64,000 nt of DNA from Perilla frutescens (lineage: Eukaryota > Streptophyta > Magnoliopsida > Lamiales > Lamiaceae), in the NCBI GenBank assembly GCA_026008535.1, contig BRKX01000007.1:7897001-7961000 (forward strand), given 5' to 3'. The notes beneath the pieces were generated by a model. That model did no database searches and was not told the DNA's origin. It saw only the letters and a list, made by a program, of their open reading frames with translations. Shown here one piece after another: positions 10,849 to 23,859 of this stretch; position 1 is the first letter of the stretch; each line of letters opens with the position of its first letter. Made by a program: the position numbers and the translations under genes.

Positions 10849-12730
10849 AAAGGCGTCAACATAGCCTAACAAGTAAATGCCATTGCTGATTCTTGATGAT
10901 CAAAGAAGTATCATCCAAAAGATTTCAAATTATCCAAGAGGATAAAATCAACGAATCCCAAGTGGTATAAATGGAGAATTTCAAATGATATGAAGCTGTT
11001 GAAGGGAAATTGATTCAATTAATAAGAGAATAAATCGATTTCAAAAGAGAATGAATAAATCGATTCTATCGACATGAGAATGAATAAACAGACTCATCAA
11101 AACTTCCTATCATAATGAAACTCTCAATCTATCGAACACTAGGTCTATCTTCTTAACGATCTTCTTCGGGTTCTCCTTCCTTCTTTCTTGAGCTTCACCC
11201 ATCTTGTTTTTTTTACGAGGTTGCTATGATAAAGCACGAGTCAGCTAGACTTTGCACTGGCTGGAAAAGCGACGTCTCGGGAATCATTTTCTACCCATCG
11301 GAAGGATACGAGAGAACGACTTGATCTATGATTCCTCCTAGACTCAAAATAGTTTGACTTAACTTCTCTTGGAAGCTGAGTAGAACACCGGCAAACATAT
11401 CTTTAAATTAATTTGGTAGCAATCATGACGACCATCTTTACCCTCATTCTAAAAATTGATCTAAAACAAGCTACAAATCTTGGGAATGAAACACGCCAGG
11501 GCCTCGATTAGCCATCCACTGAGGTGAAGAGCTTTCTCTTAGAGGAACGAATCTTTATTCCCTGTAATCGCAACAGGATCGTTAAACATGACTCCTAAGT
11601 TGAAAGCTTGTGTAGGGATTTCTTGAACGTGTAATAGATCTACAATTTGATAACTGGCCTATAAATCGATTACTCTTTTCTTTGCTTCTAGTTCGAAGTT
11701 AAAGCTTTATAACCTCATCTCCACATGGAGGTATAAAAGACGGTGATCGGTCTACCTCAATATTTCGCTCAGGTGACAATTCTGATGTTGAACCTTGTTT
11801 GTAGTAGCCATCATCGTCTAACATATCTACCCACAAAAATTCACAGTCTCCACATAGATCGTTGACTTATGTTTTTGTTTTCAAAATATTTTATTCCTTA
11901 ATGTGTCCATCTTCCTAGTAACAACGCAAATTCTTGGTCAACTTTAACACAGCTCAATCTAAAAAACTTCTTCTAACCGGATGTTGACCCCCATAGAGTA
12001 GGTTATTTCCCCAACGAACTCAAACACCGAATCGATCTCTTTCTTGGTATATGTACAAAATCTCATAATCCGCTCATCGTGATATACATGTGGCAGTTAT
12101 TTTGAGCCGTAAGTTTATGTTCAGTCATCAAAATGAAACGTTTCCTCAGTCAAACTATGTTCTCAACAATCTCATTAGTGTTTACAAATTCAGCCTAAGT
12201 TCAGCAACTATAGGCTAAGTTAATCTTACATTCTCCCACTTTCAAGTTCTTGTACTCATTCAAGAGTATAAACAATAAACACATTTCGGCTATCAAGGTT
12301 TACAGTATGCATTCCGCACGTTCCTAACATCATAAGTATGCACAAGGCATATATAAACAAGTTCATACATATATGTAATCAACATAGTTTTTCAACAGAA
12401 ACCAGTATGCTCACAGACATATTTCAAAACCAGTATGCTATCACCATAGCAACAAAGTACGCAATCAGCGCAGTTAATCAGAGTATGCTATCCGCATAAT
12501 AAACAATCTTTCGAGGAATTCCCGTCAACACGGCGAATCATAATCTTTCATTTTTAGACAGACTTAACATTTCAACAAATAATGTAAACTTTTAAAAACT
12601 AAAATTTGCATAAAAACATGCGTACCTTTTAAGCTGTTGCATGAGTGACGAGCTGAGGGCTTATATAATATCACACGGAATTTCAATGAAAGACGAAATA
12701 AGACCCAGCAGGTCTGCAGAGTTGCAAACC

Positions 12731-12744
12731 TGGCTCTGATACCA
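12731..12744 (-). other. Primer-binding site, initiator tRNA-Met type
   Basis: The minus strand reads TGGTATCAGAGCCA, and the plus strand from 12726 matches the 3' end of plant tRNA-iMet. It lies three bases inside the LTR end at 12748, as expected for a minus-strand LTR retrotransposon. Confidence 0.88.
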
Positions 12745-12747
12745 CTT

Positions 12748-15574
12748 TGTAGCGCCCCGATCCCGAAAGACCGCGGAAATGGATGCCACGGGGGTGGGAA
12801 TTAAGAAATGGGGTAATTTAATTAACGACGGGGTGTTAATCTAAAAGGATTAATGTTTGGAATAAAATTTAACAACTGAGTATGCCAAAGATAGGTTATG
12901 CCTTCCGAAAAATTAGACATCATAACCTCTGTAACTAGAGCGAATCCCCGTTTATAACGGCTTATAAGAGAAGAATGGAAGTTGTAACAATTCAATAAGC
13001 CCTTTCATAGGCCAAACGGAAACAAATAACCAGATACCAAAAATTAATAGACCAATTCATAGGTCGACAAAAGAAATAGACACCAATATGCTGAACAAAT
13101 AAAGCCTTTCCATAGGCCAAAATGAATGATCAAATAGACATAACGAAAGACGGGCTTCCTCCCCTTGGAATAATTATGTAACTAAGCATATGATACATGT
13201 TAACTAGGAAGTCAACAAATGTTCAGAATCAGAGAAGCAGAATCATATCAACAAAATACCAAGATCAGAGTTCTTAGCATTTAGCAAAAGAATACCATAA
13301 GTGCGAAAGCTCAATTCTTAACAAAATACTAACAAAAAGGGACAACGGAAAAATATGTAAATCATAATAGCCCATATCTCAGCCTCATCACCTCCACGCT
13401 CCAGCCTGCTGACCTGAAAATATTTGAAAAATATTTGGGCTGAGTACTAATGCACTCAGTGGGCAAGTTTTACAATTCAAGTTATGCAAATCATTTTGTT
13501 AAAGTAATCTATCTGTGTTCATGCAGGTAGTGAAGCTTATGAGGTTTAAAAGTTGGAAGCAACCTAAGTTCACCAAAATATTTTATCGTGAAGCGCTTAA
13601 GAGTATAACCCGTCACTGCCCGCAACCCAAACTACATCACCAGCGCATAACGTTGAGTATGGCCATAGTATACCCAAAGAGTATAATCAATAAGTGTTTC
13701 ATTTTAGTCTCACCGACAAGGAGTAGGGCAGGACAAATAATGCATGCATACTGTAGCTACTCACATTGACACAGCGCTGGTTTATGAGACTCCGACAACA
13801 TACAGTAGCATGTAAATATTTAACACAGATAATCACATATGCAATTTTAACAAAAGCAGAGCTTAATAACTCGAAAGATACAATTTGCAAAGATATAGTA
13901 TAGTATAACCCACCTTTCTCGGGATTCTGAAAAGCTAACTTCTGAAGAATCAACCCTGATACTCTTTCTCTAGCTCAGCTGGTACTACAGAAGGTAAACT
14001 TCAACTCAGGATAATCGCTATATTTTCGGGAATTGATCTACTATAAACGGAACTATTATTAATTCTATTCTATTCTAAAATAGATTGCGCGACTCTAGAG
14101 ACCTCGAATAATTTCGACGAAGAAGGAAATAAATTCCAAAACGTTATTCTTGCTTTACTGGGATCAACTGATTTGACAGAAGTCTCTTTCCAAAACTTGT
14201 CATTTATCCAAAGTTTACCAGATCTACACCAAAACACTTTTTAACCGCTCGGAAATTACGAAAATATTCAGGGATGATACTATATATGCCAAGACTAAAG
14301 AATGAGAATTTTAGAATTTTTCGATAATACATGCTCCCGGTATAAAAATAACTGTCTACTTTAAATAATCGAAATTATTCAAAACTCGCAACGAGATCGC
14401 GAAACTTGGCAGACTTATAGGAAATAATATTTGGAGCAACTTTCGAGAAGAAACATTTTCGATTTCATGACCCAAAATGGGTGAAACGGGAGTTTCAGTA
14501 ACAATATTCACAGATTTTAGCTGAAAATGTATCGGTCTCGATCGAGCTTGATACACGTTGGATTTTCGCTCAAAAGTATAATTTTTGATAGTGCAGAAAA
14601 TAAGGATTTTAATGGTGTAATCAGATCAAAGATCGGACGGCTAGAACATAAATTTGAACTGGACAGATTTATAATATAATATTCGGATCCGGATTTCAAA
14701 CGACGAGAAATCAAAAATCTATTCCGATTAACTACAAGATCCAAATGATCAAAGACTATTTGTAAAAAGAAGATTTCTAATACGACTATCCAGGAAGAGT
14801 AGATCTGAGATTTACATAAAATGAAAATGGGAAAAAATACCGAAAACTCACAACATCAAAAATCAGAATCAGTAGAATTAAAGATAATCGAAATAAAAGC
14901 ATATTTAGAACTTGAAATTTCTAAATTCATCGGTCCGAATGACCAGAATCGGAGAAAGTACCTTCTCCGAGGAATTGGCGGCGGTCACGATGATTTTCCA
15001 TCGTGATCATCATTTCAATCATGTATTCGTGATCTACGCGTTGATACCTTCAAAATGACTATTTCAGAATTGAAATAGGAAACTACAGTCGTACATTCTC
15101 TGAAAGCTGCTCGGTGTTTCGATTTTGAAAATGAATGAAAAATGAAACCTTAAACTCCTATTTATATAGGAAAAATAAATAGGATAATAACGAATAAAAG
15201 AAAGAGGATAATGATGTAAAAAGAATAGGATAATTACGATTAAGATAATCTTTTGAAAAAGAAATTGGATAATGACGGATGTGCCTTTTTCTATTAAATT
15301 TATTATTTTCCAACTTAAAGTTGTGCCAAGAGTTCATTTGAACTCGAAATTTGAAATTTCAAAGGTTGGCATGATTCTTGAAACATTTTCTATCAACCCG
15401 AGAAAAATATCATAACATATTTTTAAGGTAATTTTTGACCAAATTAGATTTAACAGATTTCCCTGGCTGTGATTTTCCTTTATTTGAGTCATTTAAGGAC
15501 CCAACTTATTTTATAACTTACCAGAGGGTAACATAAGTTGAATAAAATCTTCTAAAATATTTCGGGGTATTACA
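12748..15574 (-). repeat. 5' LTR (2,827 bp) of the minus-strand retrotransposon
   Basis: On the minus strand it runs from TGTAATACCCCGAAAT (end at 15574) to GGGGCGCTACA (12748), three bases from the iMet primer-binding site. The TGTAATACCCC start is typical of chromovirus-type Ty3-gypsy LTRs. The length is unusually large. No partner LTR is visible in the window, so age cannot be estimated. Confidence 0.75.
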
Positions 15575-17322
15575 ATTTAATAATTAATATAGGAAAACAA
15601 CCACTTTCACTTAGTAAATCATGTAAGTAGCCACTTTCTTAAAAAGTAATATTCTTTCGATTTGTAGTTGAAAGAATCATTTATCTAGAATAACGAAGAA
15701 TCATAAAACTCGACTGTTCCTATCATTTTCCCTCTATTGTGCAATGCTCTCGCCATCAATGTATCAACTTCCTTCTTGTAGCCATGTCGAGATTCAGCTC
15801 CACCAACAGCAGTCAAATCCTTAATCAATGCGTGCTCCTTCTCTTGCACAATTTTCTCTTCAATCCATTTGATTTCTGTTCAAGTCCAGCAGTGCTAAAA
15901 CAGTTCACAGTAGTGCTAAACTAGGTTACAACAGTGCTAAAATAGTTCACAGTAGTGCTAAAGTACTGATAGTGAAAAATTCAAGATAATAGAAGCAGTG
16001 ATGTATATTACAAATATCCATTCTTAGAAGCAACAACATGTCCATCAACTCTCTCAGAGGCTGTAAGTGAAATGAATAAAGCACAATGGGAAAGCAACCC
16101 CAAATCTCACGAGCTTCCCATAATTTCCTTTCAAATGAAGGGTCCAAAAATCATTGAATACCTGCAATCATGTAAAAATTCACAAATCTCTGTTATTATG
16201 TCTTTCTCATCGTAAATAAAAGACTACAAATGCTAACATTATCACATACCAAAATATTCAAACATTAACTAACAGTGCTAAAAAAGGAAATGGAATAGCT
16301 AAAATATAAACTACCGGTGCTAAAATATAAACTACCAGTGCTATAAAATATAAACTACCAGTTTTGATGGTGAATTAAAGAGAATCGCGTGAAAAAATCA
16401 CAGGAAAAATACAACAAATTTTTTGAATGGTTCACATTCAGGTGTGTAAAATTCAGAAAATAAAGGCGCAATCTCCAAAGTGGTAGAAACACAATCTGCA
16501 CATTAATCAATACACAACTAATCACGTTAATGCTTAATAATGCTAAAATTGTTCACAGGGGTGCTAAAATAGGTTACGGGCAGTGCTAAAACTAATTACA
16601 CCAGTGCTAAAAATACATGTTGATCCTCAGAAATAAAAAGTTCAACTTAATCAGCTTAATCAACATAAAACACAACAAAATCGAAGAAAATCGAAGAAAA
16701 TCGCAGGAAAAGTACAACAATTTTTTTTTACCCGGATTCATCATCCAAGAACAACGAACAACCAAAACTCTAGGGGAACTCGCATGAATGATGATTAAGA
16801 TGAATCAACTGGAATATGGATCACATAAACACAAGAAAATCAAAGAGAAATCGAAGAGAATCATGTGAAAAAATCTCAGTGTCATCAATCTTATCGAACA
16901 AATCTAAAAGAAAAACGGATAAAAAAATCGCAGCAAAATACACCAAAAAACTTTTTTACCCGGAATCTTCATCAAATAACAGCGAACAAAAGAAACTCCA
17001 GGCAAAAAATCACGTGAACACCAATTGAGATGAATAAAAATCGAAGAGAACCGACTGAAATTTCGATTATACAAACATAAAGGAAATCGATATGTAGAAG
17101 GAAAGAGATTTCAATTACAGACGAGAACGATATTTCATGCCAAAAATAATAGAATTCCTAATTTATGAAAATATCATTGTTTCATTAAAAAGTCTGTAAT
17201 ATTACAGTAATGCCACCGCGTTTTTTTTAAGTTTGGAACAGATCTTGGCCGTCCAAATAGGCGAGATCTGTGGCTAAAATTGGTTCTCAGTTCTCAAAGG
17301 GGGTGTAGTTCTCACATGATCC

Positions 17323-17333
<11 letters not shown>
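15575..17333. other. AT-rich intergenic DNA with a scattered GTGCTAAAA motif
   Basis: I see no convincing gene. A short phrase (AGTGCTAAAATAGTTCAC and variants) recurs at about 15885-15962, 16275-16345 and 16545-16615, separated by unrelated AT-rich sequence. At 17268-17315 a stretch with three GTTCTCA phrases follows. This may be the body of a decayed non-coding transposon, but I found no termini. Confidence 0.35.

Positions 17334-17380
<47 letters not shown>
17334..17380. repeat. Compound microsatellite (TC)n-(TA)n
   Basis: Uninterrupted TC dinucleotides at 17334-17347 run straight into TA dinucleotides to about 17380. Confidence 0.95.
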
Positions 17381-17381
<1 letters not shown>

Positions 17382-17660
17382 CACCCGAGGTGATAATAAC
17401 AAATATTTTTTAGGGTTTAAACTACACTAGAATCTCGTAAAAAAAATATGAGAATGTCCCGAGTATCGCTAACTCATCCAACGACACACTTTACCTAAAA
17501 AAAATAAAAATTTTAAGGGTCTATTTTCTTCCCTTTCTTACCCTTAAGGTAATCATAAGCTATTATTTTAATACTAAAAAGTTTTGGATATTTCACTTAT
17601 TCTAACTAGTAGATGTATATTCCTAATTAAATTTAGATAATAAAATTTTGGGGTATTACA
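17381..17660 (-). repeat. Possible short gypsy LTR or LTR fragment
   Basis: On the minus strand the segment starts TGTAATACCCCAAAAT, like the 5' end of the 12748-15574 LTR, and ends CCTCGGGTGT against the microsatellite. No target duplication or partner was found, so it may be a fragment. Confidence 0.35.
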
Positions 17661-19330
17661 GATGAGCTTGAAAGAATAAGCTTCTAACCATCTATATATA
17701 GCATGAACACTTACGATTTCGAGAAATTTGTCGAAGCAGCAGCAGCACAACTTGACGCTGGACAGAAGTTTTTCGCTAAGTTCCGACGTGATTTCGATAG
17801 ATCAAATAACTTATGATTTATGATCGGAAGATAGATATCAGTAGCTTGTAACAAGAGGTTCGAAACGGTATAAATTTTAGCCAAATCTGATAATTGAATT
17901 GGCCGAAAATGGCACCGCAAGATGGCTGCAGCAAAAGGTGACGGGACAGCATCTCTCAACGGATTCTTTCCCTTCTAGCCGATGGACTGAGCTTAGATTA
18001 CTTACCCTTCAAGCTTTAATTATTATTTTATTCATAGAGCTCTCTCTCTCTCTCTCTCTCAAACGAATCCACCTCCTCTAAATGATATACATACATATTA
18101 GAGCATCTCCAGTGGTGTACCATAATTTTGGTATATAATTCCGCCACGTTATCACCACATCAAAAATTACATACCTACTTTTTTAAATACACATTCCCTT
18201 CAAATCACTCACTATAACATATGGTACATACATAACTTTTTAGGGTCCCACAATTATATCACTCATTTAATAAAATATATATTAGACAAATGATATTTAG
18301 ACAAATGGGATAGGCGGGCCCCACATTTGACCAATACAAGATGAAATCTTGGTACATATATTAGAAATGGTATTTAATTTTGTACCAATTTTTTAAGTCT
18401 CCACTATAGTATATACCAAGAGTTTGTACATACAACTCGTTTGTATCTAAAAAAAACCCTCTACCAATTTTACAACTCGTTAGTAAAATTATTAATATAA
18501 TTTTTAAAAATGAAATTTTGAGAAAAATGAATATTGCAGATTATTTATGCCATGTTTGGAAAATTCAACTGTGAGGATGCTTATTCCAACTACTCGTATT
18601 TATTCAAATTAATAAATTAAGGAATGTAATAGTTAAATTATTATAAATAAAACTTACCATATCTCTTATCACTTCCATATTATCGACAATATTTATATTT
18701 TTTTTAGGAATGACTTATGTTTTATAATTCTACCATCTAATTATGATGTACCAATATAACTTAATAATTACGAAACTATATAAATAATGAAATACACACA
18801 CAAACATTGGGTAAGAAAAATTTAATTAAAAATATAAACAATCTACATATCTAAAAATATGGTGAAAATATAAAAAGAGAAAATATTATCAACTAAAAAT
18901 CATCACTAAATCTGGCTGAAGGGCATGAACAGAGCCAATTATGCCTTTAATTAGCTGCAATATGTACAAACAGTAGAATTGTTGAGAAGAATAGCTTACG
19001 TTGCTAATTTAATGAGTTCTTACCGCCAACTGTTAATCAAGAAAGAGTATACTTATGTAATACAAAACAAATATACCCAAAAAATTATCCCTCCAAGATT
19101 TTGGATGTGTACCAAAAAAATTTACACGTTATAAACATGGCTGATCCACAAAAACTAAGCTGTGTCCAGTCTGCAATTGGCTTGACTCGGTTGAACCCGA
19201 CATTGGCTGGCCATGCTAAAGTGCACTGAGTGAGACCTTCACTCATGGCACGGGACTGGCAATGCTAGTCTCCGTAGCCAAATTTGCTCAAGAACACTCG
19301 ATAATACCATCTTCGACTATAAAATGGGCA
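17661..19330. other. AT-rich intergenic DNA with one MITE-like terminus
   Basis: GAGCATCTCCAGTGG at about 18101-18115, preceded by TTA, resembles the terminus of PIF/Harbinger (Tourist-like) MITEs. I could not find its partner end, so it is a truncated or diverged copy. A short CT microsatellite lies at 18043-18060. Nothing else in the stretch is recognisable. Confidence 0.3.
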
Positions 19331-20670
19331 TCACCTGTCCTCCATAAATATTCTCCCAACAAAATCTCGAAATCTTTTGGAATATAGTTTTGGGTCGACA
19401 ACTGAAATTGAGGTTGCATCAATCTGCAATGATTTGTATGCATGTTAGAGCTTCTTGCTGATGTCGTAGTCTTGTAAGATGTCAATGATCCCAAAGTAGA
19501 GAACTACATCATATATTTCACCACTGCGAGATGGTCTCAAATTGGTTACTCCACCACTACTATACTTATCAAAATCACTCCTCCGAGTAACACGCTCTGC
19601 TAGTGCTGGCATGTTTACTCACTAGATGGATAAGAGGTTTCCTGATTGAGAAATATAAGAGATTCAAATATAGAATGTATAATACACCCATGTCGATGAA
19701 TGCAAAAATAAAAGCAAAAAGGAACTAACTTCATATATATAATGGGATCAAATTTGATTTCTTTAATCCACAAAATTTTGCTAATGAACTAACATTAGTC
19801 AAGAAAAAGAATGAAACCAGCATGTCAACTTCATCATTAAATGGTGTAGTTTGTCAAACAATATTAAGAAAAACATTACAACAAATTTAAAATAAAAGCA
19901 ATATACCCCACAAACAACTGTCCTCTCACAAACTGCCTAAACTACATTGCCAACCCATTCAAAAGGCTCTTTGACCCATTCCAACTATCACATTCAAATT
20001 CAATATAAAAAATACAGCGTTGAAATGAGGTTGAACTATCTATAAAACATTCCTAGCAACGAGAGAATAGTCTGGCTATAACAATTTACCTGCCAGCTAG
20101 AATCTGATTCATGTCTTGCAGCTCTGCTTCAAGGAAACGGCAGCCACAAATGTACTTTTCGTTTTGAATCATTCTTTCTTGAGGTGAAAACATTTAATAT
20201 AAGTAAAATCTCCATGTGCCACAAATTAACCAAGCATTTATCATATGATACTAAAAATTACCTGTACGCAATAGAAAAGGTGACAACCCCATTTTGTCTC
20301 TAGTACTATCATCGCAGAAATGAACACCTACTAAAAGACTGTAATCCATAATTCTCTCTGATTCAAAGAACTCACAGTCACGATCAATTTGCCTGGAAAG
20401 GTGTTCGAGCGAATTAGGAAAAAACCAACATCTAAAACAGAACAATCCGAAGGCGAGAGGGAGGTTGCAAAGCACTAACTTTATAAGTTCTGAATACCAA
20501 TTAGTTTGCAGGCAAAATACAAAGTTCAAGTCAAGATCCTTGAGAGTTGTGGTTTCATCAATCTCTCCCTCAGGCTTATTCGTTCTGCGGCCGTGGGATG
20601 ATCCTTTCAAATCAAACCTTCTATGAATTCAGTACTCTGAGCAGAACATGTTTCCCATCACAATGAAACG
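19331..20670 (-). pseudogene. Phosphatidylinositol-4-phosphate 5-kinase (PIP5K) pseudogene, C-terminal exons
   Basis: Four exons of a plant PIP5K, which makes PtdIns(4,5)P2, can be followed on the minus strand with their introns: 20670-20480, 20392-20262, about 20168-20090 and 19641-19331. They carry the kinase-core phrases FDLKGSSHGR, IDRDCEFFESERIMDYSLLV and DKMGLSPFLLRT, then YICGCRFLEAELQDMNQILA, and a C-terminus ending RFRDFVGRIFMEDR. GT/AG borders are kept, so this is not a processed copy. It is broken three times: a TGA just before IHRRFDLKG (about 20629-20631), a one-base insertion near 19618-19622, and a TAA after DYDISKKL (19445-19447). The N-terminal half (MORN repeats, start) is absent, and repeat DNA lies upstream. 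The family call is firm; the exact paralog is unknown. Confidence 0.9.
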
Positions 20671-20785
20671 GGTATGTTGTTAAAAATGTGAAGATAAATT
20701 AGTTACTTTTGAGGAAGCTCATAATATATGTGGGCGCATGTGTTCCACGCGCTACGCGTGGAGGCCTGGACGAAATATTTGTTAC

Positions 20786-21490
20786 CCTTTTTTCTTACTC
20801 CAAGTCTCCTGTACAACATGGTGTATAAGTTGGTCCATCAGACGACCCGTTCTGACCCGCTTCTGATCCGTCCAAAAAAAAATAAAAAATTCACCACCTA
20901 TAATACTATTTCGAACACTAAATAGTACCATTTCGTGTTTTTTTTTGTGTTTTTTAGGGTTTTTTTTGTTTATTTTATGGTTTTTGGGGTGTTTTTAGGG
21001 GTTTATTTTGTGTTTTTGGGGTGTTTTTAGGGGTTTATTTTGTATTTCTTAGGATTTTTTTGGGGGTATTTTTAGGGGTTTATTTTGTTTTTTTTAGGGT
21101 TTTTGGGGGTATTTTTTGGGGTTTATTTTGCTTTTTTATAATTTTTTGGGGGGTGTTTTTAGGGGTATATTTTGTGTTTTTTAAGGTTTTTTTGGGAGTG
21201 TTTTTAGGGTTTATTTTGGGTTTTTTATGATTTTTTTGGGGGGTGTTTTTAGGGTTTATTTTGTGTTTTTTAGAATTTTTTTTGGGATTTTTTAGGGGGT
21301 TTATTTCAATTTTTAGGGTTCACTAATTGTATTTTAGGATATACAATTGGGGGAACACAAAAAAAAAATGAAAAATAAAACAAAACAGAAAAAAAATCAA
21401 AAAAATAATAAAAAATTGAAAAAAAAAAAATAGTACAGGCGCGTGATGGGCCATGCCCATTAGACACCAACTCAGGAGACCGGCCCTTAA
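20786..21490 (+). mobile_element. Diverged copy of a MULE-like MITE with a GT-rich minisatellite
   Basis: It shares termini (GTCTCCTG ... CAGGAGAC), the TTCGAACACTAAATAGTACC segment and a G/T-rich internal array with the better preserved element at 55015-55684. No target duplication is visible here. A GC-rich palindrome (CCACGCGCTACGCGTGG, 20745-20761) just outside resembles the right end of another copy, so two copies may be abutted. Confidence 0.55.
20936..21310 (+). repeat. GT-rich minisatellite (TTTTTAGGGGTTTATTTTG type)
   Basis: Imperfect units of about 45-50 bp alternate T runs with GGGG runs (GGGGTGTTTTTAGGGG...). The plus strand is almost free of C for about 370 bases. An A-rich tract follows at about 21358-21430. 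The same layout occurs at 55151-55440. Confidence 0.85.
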
Positions 21491-21563
21491 AATAAAGCAT
21501 TAAAGTAAAAATACATAAAAATGTATTTCGTCGTCTTTGATTTTCACAGGTTGCCACAGTTTA

Positions 21564-22365
21564 GACTATCCCCAACGGTGACACCCGAGTGGGTGTCACC
21601 ACAAAATGCCAACAAACTTTTTTTTTTAAAAAAAAGGGAAAGTCACGGTAATTAGATGACCGAGTCGATTATCCGACTTGAGGTTGCTGCTCCGCCCCTG
21701 TACACGTGGCACCCTCTGATTGGGTGCCACTTTATTTTTATATATATATTAATTTAAAATTTAAATAATTTATATAATTAAAAAAAATTCAATATTCATA
21801 TTTTTTTTCTCTATAAATAGAGCCAATATTGGTATGTTTTTACAACCTTAAAAATAGTCTCTTTTTCTTACATATCTTATTTGATCTCGAAAATTCTCAA
21901 TCTCATATTTCTTCTTCATTTTAAATTTCCAAATCACCCAAATTATTATCATATTTCTTCTTCATTTAGAATTTCAAGTTTTCTAATTGCAGTTGATTTA
22001 ATTATGTTTTATTTTGTTTGAATTCTTGTAATTTTCATTTTGTTGTCAAATAAATTATGAATTTATAATTGTATGAGTATTTTTTTTAATTATGAATTTA
22101 AAAAATGTATCTAATAAATTAATTTTAATTTTTTAAATATAGTAAACATTATTAATAATAATATTTTATTTAAAAAATAAAATGATAAATATTTTATATA
22201 GATTGGAAGAAAGAGAAATTAATATTTTAATTGAATGTCAGGTTGGATGAGTGTCACTGATGGAGTGTAAAATTTAAAATGTTGGGGGTTGTGGATGTGG
22301 AGGAGAGAGAAATTAATATTTTATTTGAGGGTTGAGTTGGATGAATGTCACAGATGTGGGTAGTC
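21564..22365. mobile_element. Non-autonomous PIF/Harbinger-type element (802 bp)
   Basis: The left end is GACTATCCCCAACGGTGAC and the right end, reverse complemented, is GACTACCCACATCTGTGAC: imperfect 19-20 bp terminal inverted repeats. Both are flanked by the trinucleotide TTA (21561-21563, 22366-22368), the standard PIF/Harbinger target. Subterminal GTTGGATGAATGTCAC-like repeats lie near the right end. There is no transposase. A TATA-like CTATAAATAG is present at 21811. Confidence 0.82.
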
Positions 22366-22368
22366 TTA

Positions 22369-22912
22369 AGGGTAAAAGCCGGCCGCAAATAAGCAATTCT
22401 TGTATTTCTATTTTTAAAGTGTAAAATTCTCTCAAAAAATAAAATAAAAATTGAAGTGTAAAATGACATTTAATAAAAATTGTTTAATAAATTTATTGCG
22501 GGATCTGAGTTTTTATCAATTTTTTAATTTTCTAAATCCAAAATCAATCATTTATAAAATTTTGAAGTCGCTCATAAAATCATTACTGTAGATTGATTGA
22601 TCGAATTAATTTACTTCATTGAATCGATTTGGTTATTTTTTAGCGCAGTGTAATCAGCTTTAAAAATCCCATTTATTGAGCTACCTAGTTAAATAGCTGT
22701 TTGGGACGCTGATGCTTTGTTGTTGCGCCTCAGATTTGAATGGAATTGAAGCTACCTCTGGTGAGACTATCCGGTGAGGAGGCGAGTTGATCTTGGCTGC
22801 GTGTAGTGGCTTCTAATTTATTGAAATTGCAAATCGCCTACTAACTTCGCTTGGTCTATGCACTTTGAAAAATGACCCACTTTTTTAAAAAAAAATTCAA
22901 ATCTAACATTTA
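22369..22912. other. AT-rich intergenic spacer
   Basis: I see no gene, RNA or element terminus here. Confidence 0.5.
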
Positions 22913-22921
22913 ATCAATTTT

Positions 22922-23438
22922 AGGAGAAGGTTCATTTCGATTCTATAACTATTTGTGTGAAATTCAATTAGGATTTGAGAGCCATAAGTTACTTCATGAA
23001 ATATTATTAATAGATGAAATTATGTGTGTAATATGAATCATTATTATATGATAACCTAAAAAAAATTAAAAAACATACAAAAATAATTATTTACGTTATG
23101 CTAAATAAAATAATTAAAATTTTTCTGCACGTACAAACATAAAATAATGGAGGATTCTTTGTGAAAATGGAGGAAATTTCATGTTCAATCCATATGAGGA
23201 TTCTTTATGAAAATGGTGAAAATTTCGTGTTCAATCCATATATGTGTAAAAAGTGTATGTTAATGTGTGAAATAATCTAATTATGTGAGAAAAGTGTGTG
23301 TTAAAATAGTTGGAGAATCAAAATAGGGACCAAATTAAACCTTTAAAATAGTTATGAGATCATTTTGAACCAAAAATGTAAATAGGGATCAAAGCGATCC
23401 TACACAAATTGTTATAGGATCAAAATGAACCTTTGCCC
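22922..23438. mobile_element. MULE-type MITE, shortened copy (517 bp)
   Basis: It is flanked by the 9 bp direct repeat ATCAATTTT (22913-22921, 23439-23447). The right arm matches the right arm of the element at 23860-24773 (ending CAAAATGAACCTTTGCCC). The left end, AGGAGAAGGTTCATTTCGATTCTATAAC, is its inverted partner but is much shorter, so most of the left arm has been lost. Confidence 0.8.
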
Positions 23439-23447
23439 ATCAATTTT

Positions 23448-23850
23448 GTGGTCTGAAAGTTGTACGTAATTGATTGTCTTTTAATATTCCTATCTCCTCA
23501 GCCACATTGAAAAATTCATCCAATCAATAAATATTAAAATACAATCAATCACGTATGATTTTTGGGTCGTAAAATTGTTTAAATGCTAGTTTTGTAATTT
23601 TTTTTTTTGAAAAAGTGAATATTGTGTTAATTTTGAAAAAGTTGGTCATTTTTTGAAAAAATGCTCAAAATGTAGATATCAAAGTGTAATTTACACTATA
23701 AATTAAGTAGTATACTTGTGTATTATTTCTAATTTTGGGAAGTGAGTTGATTATCATTGTCAGTGATCGTGATATTTTAGATGATGAGGCATGCCATAAT
23801 GTCATGCAAGTACGCCACTATTTTAAGACTTTAAGTTAGCCTTGAGTGTA
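23448..23850. other. AT-rich spacer between two related MITEs
   Basis: I see no gene or recognisable element in this stretch. Confidence 0.5.
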
Positions 23851-23859
23851 AAACATTTA

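Larger units (their letters stand above)
8398..12747 (-). mobile_element. Internal remnant of an iMet-primed LTR retrotransposon, no intact gene
   Basis: On the minus strand this is bounded by a primer-binding site (12731-12744) and, at 8398-8420, by sequence reading TTTCGGGACGAAATTTAT. From family knowledge that phrase lies at the end of pol, just before the polypurine tract, in chromovirus-type Ty3-gypsy elements. After removing the nested solo LTR (9399-10853) only about 2.9 kb remain. I see no intact gag or pol frame, so this is a decayed or large non-coding (LARD-like) element. Its 3' LTR is absent. Confidence 0.6.

Noticed and set aside
17711..17959. 82-codon minus-strand ORF
   Set aside because: No motif or splice context; it lies beside LTR-like DNA and is probably a chance frame.
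20936..21310. TTTTTAGGGG repeats considered as interstitial telomere
   Set aside because: Plant telomere repeats are TTTAGGG at a constant 7 bp period; here the unit is about 45-50 bp with variable T runs, and the same array recurs within a MITE.
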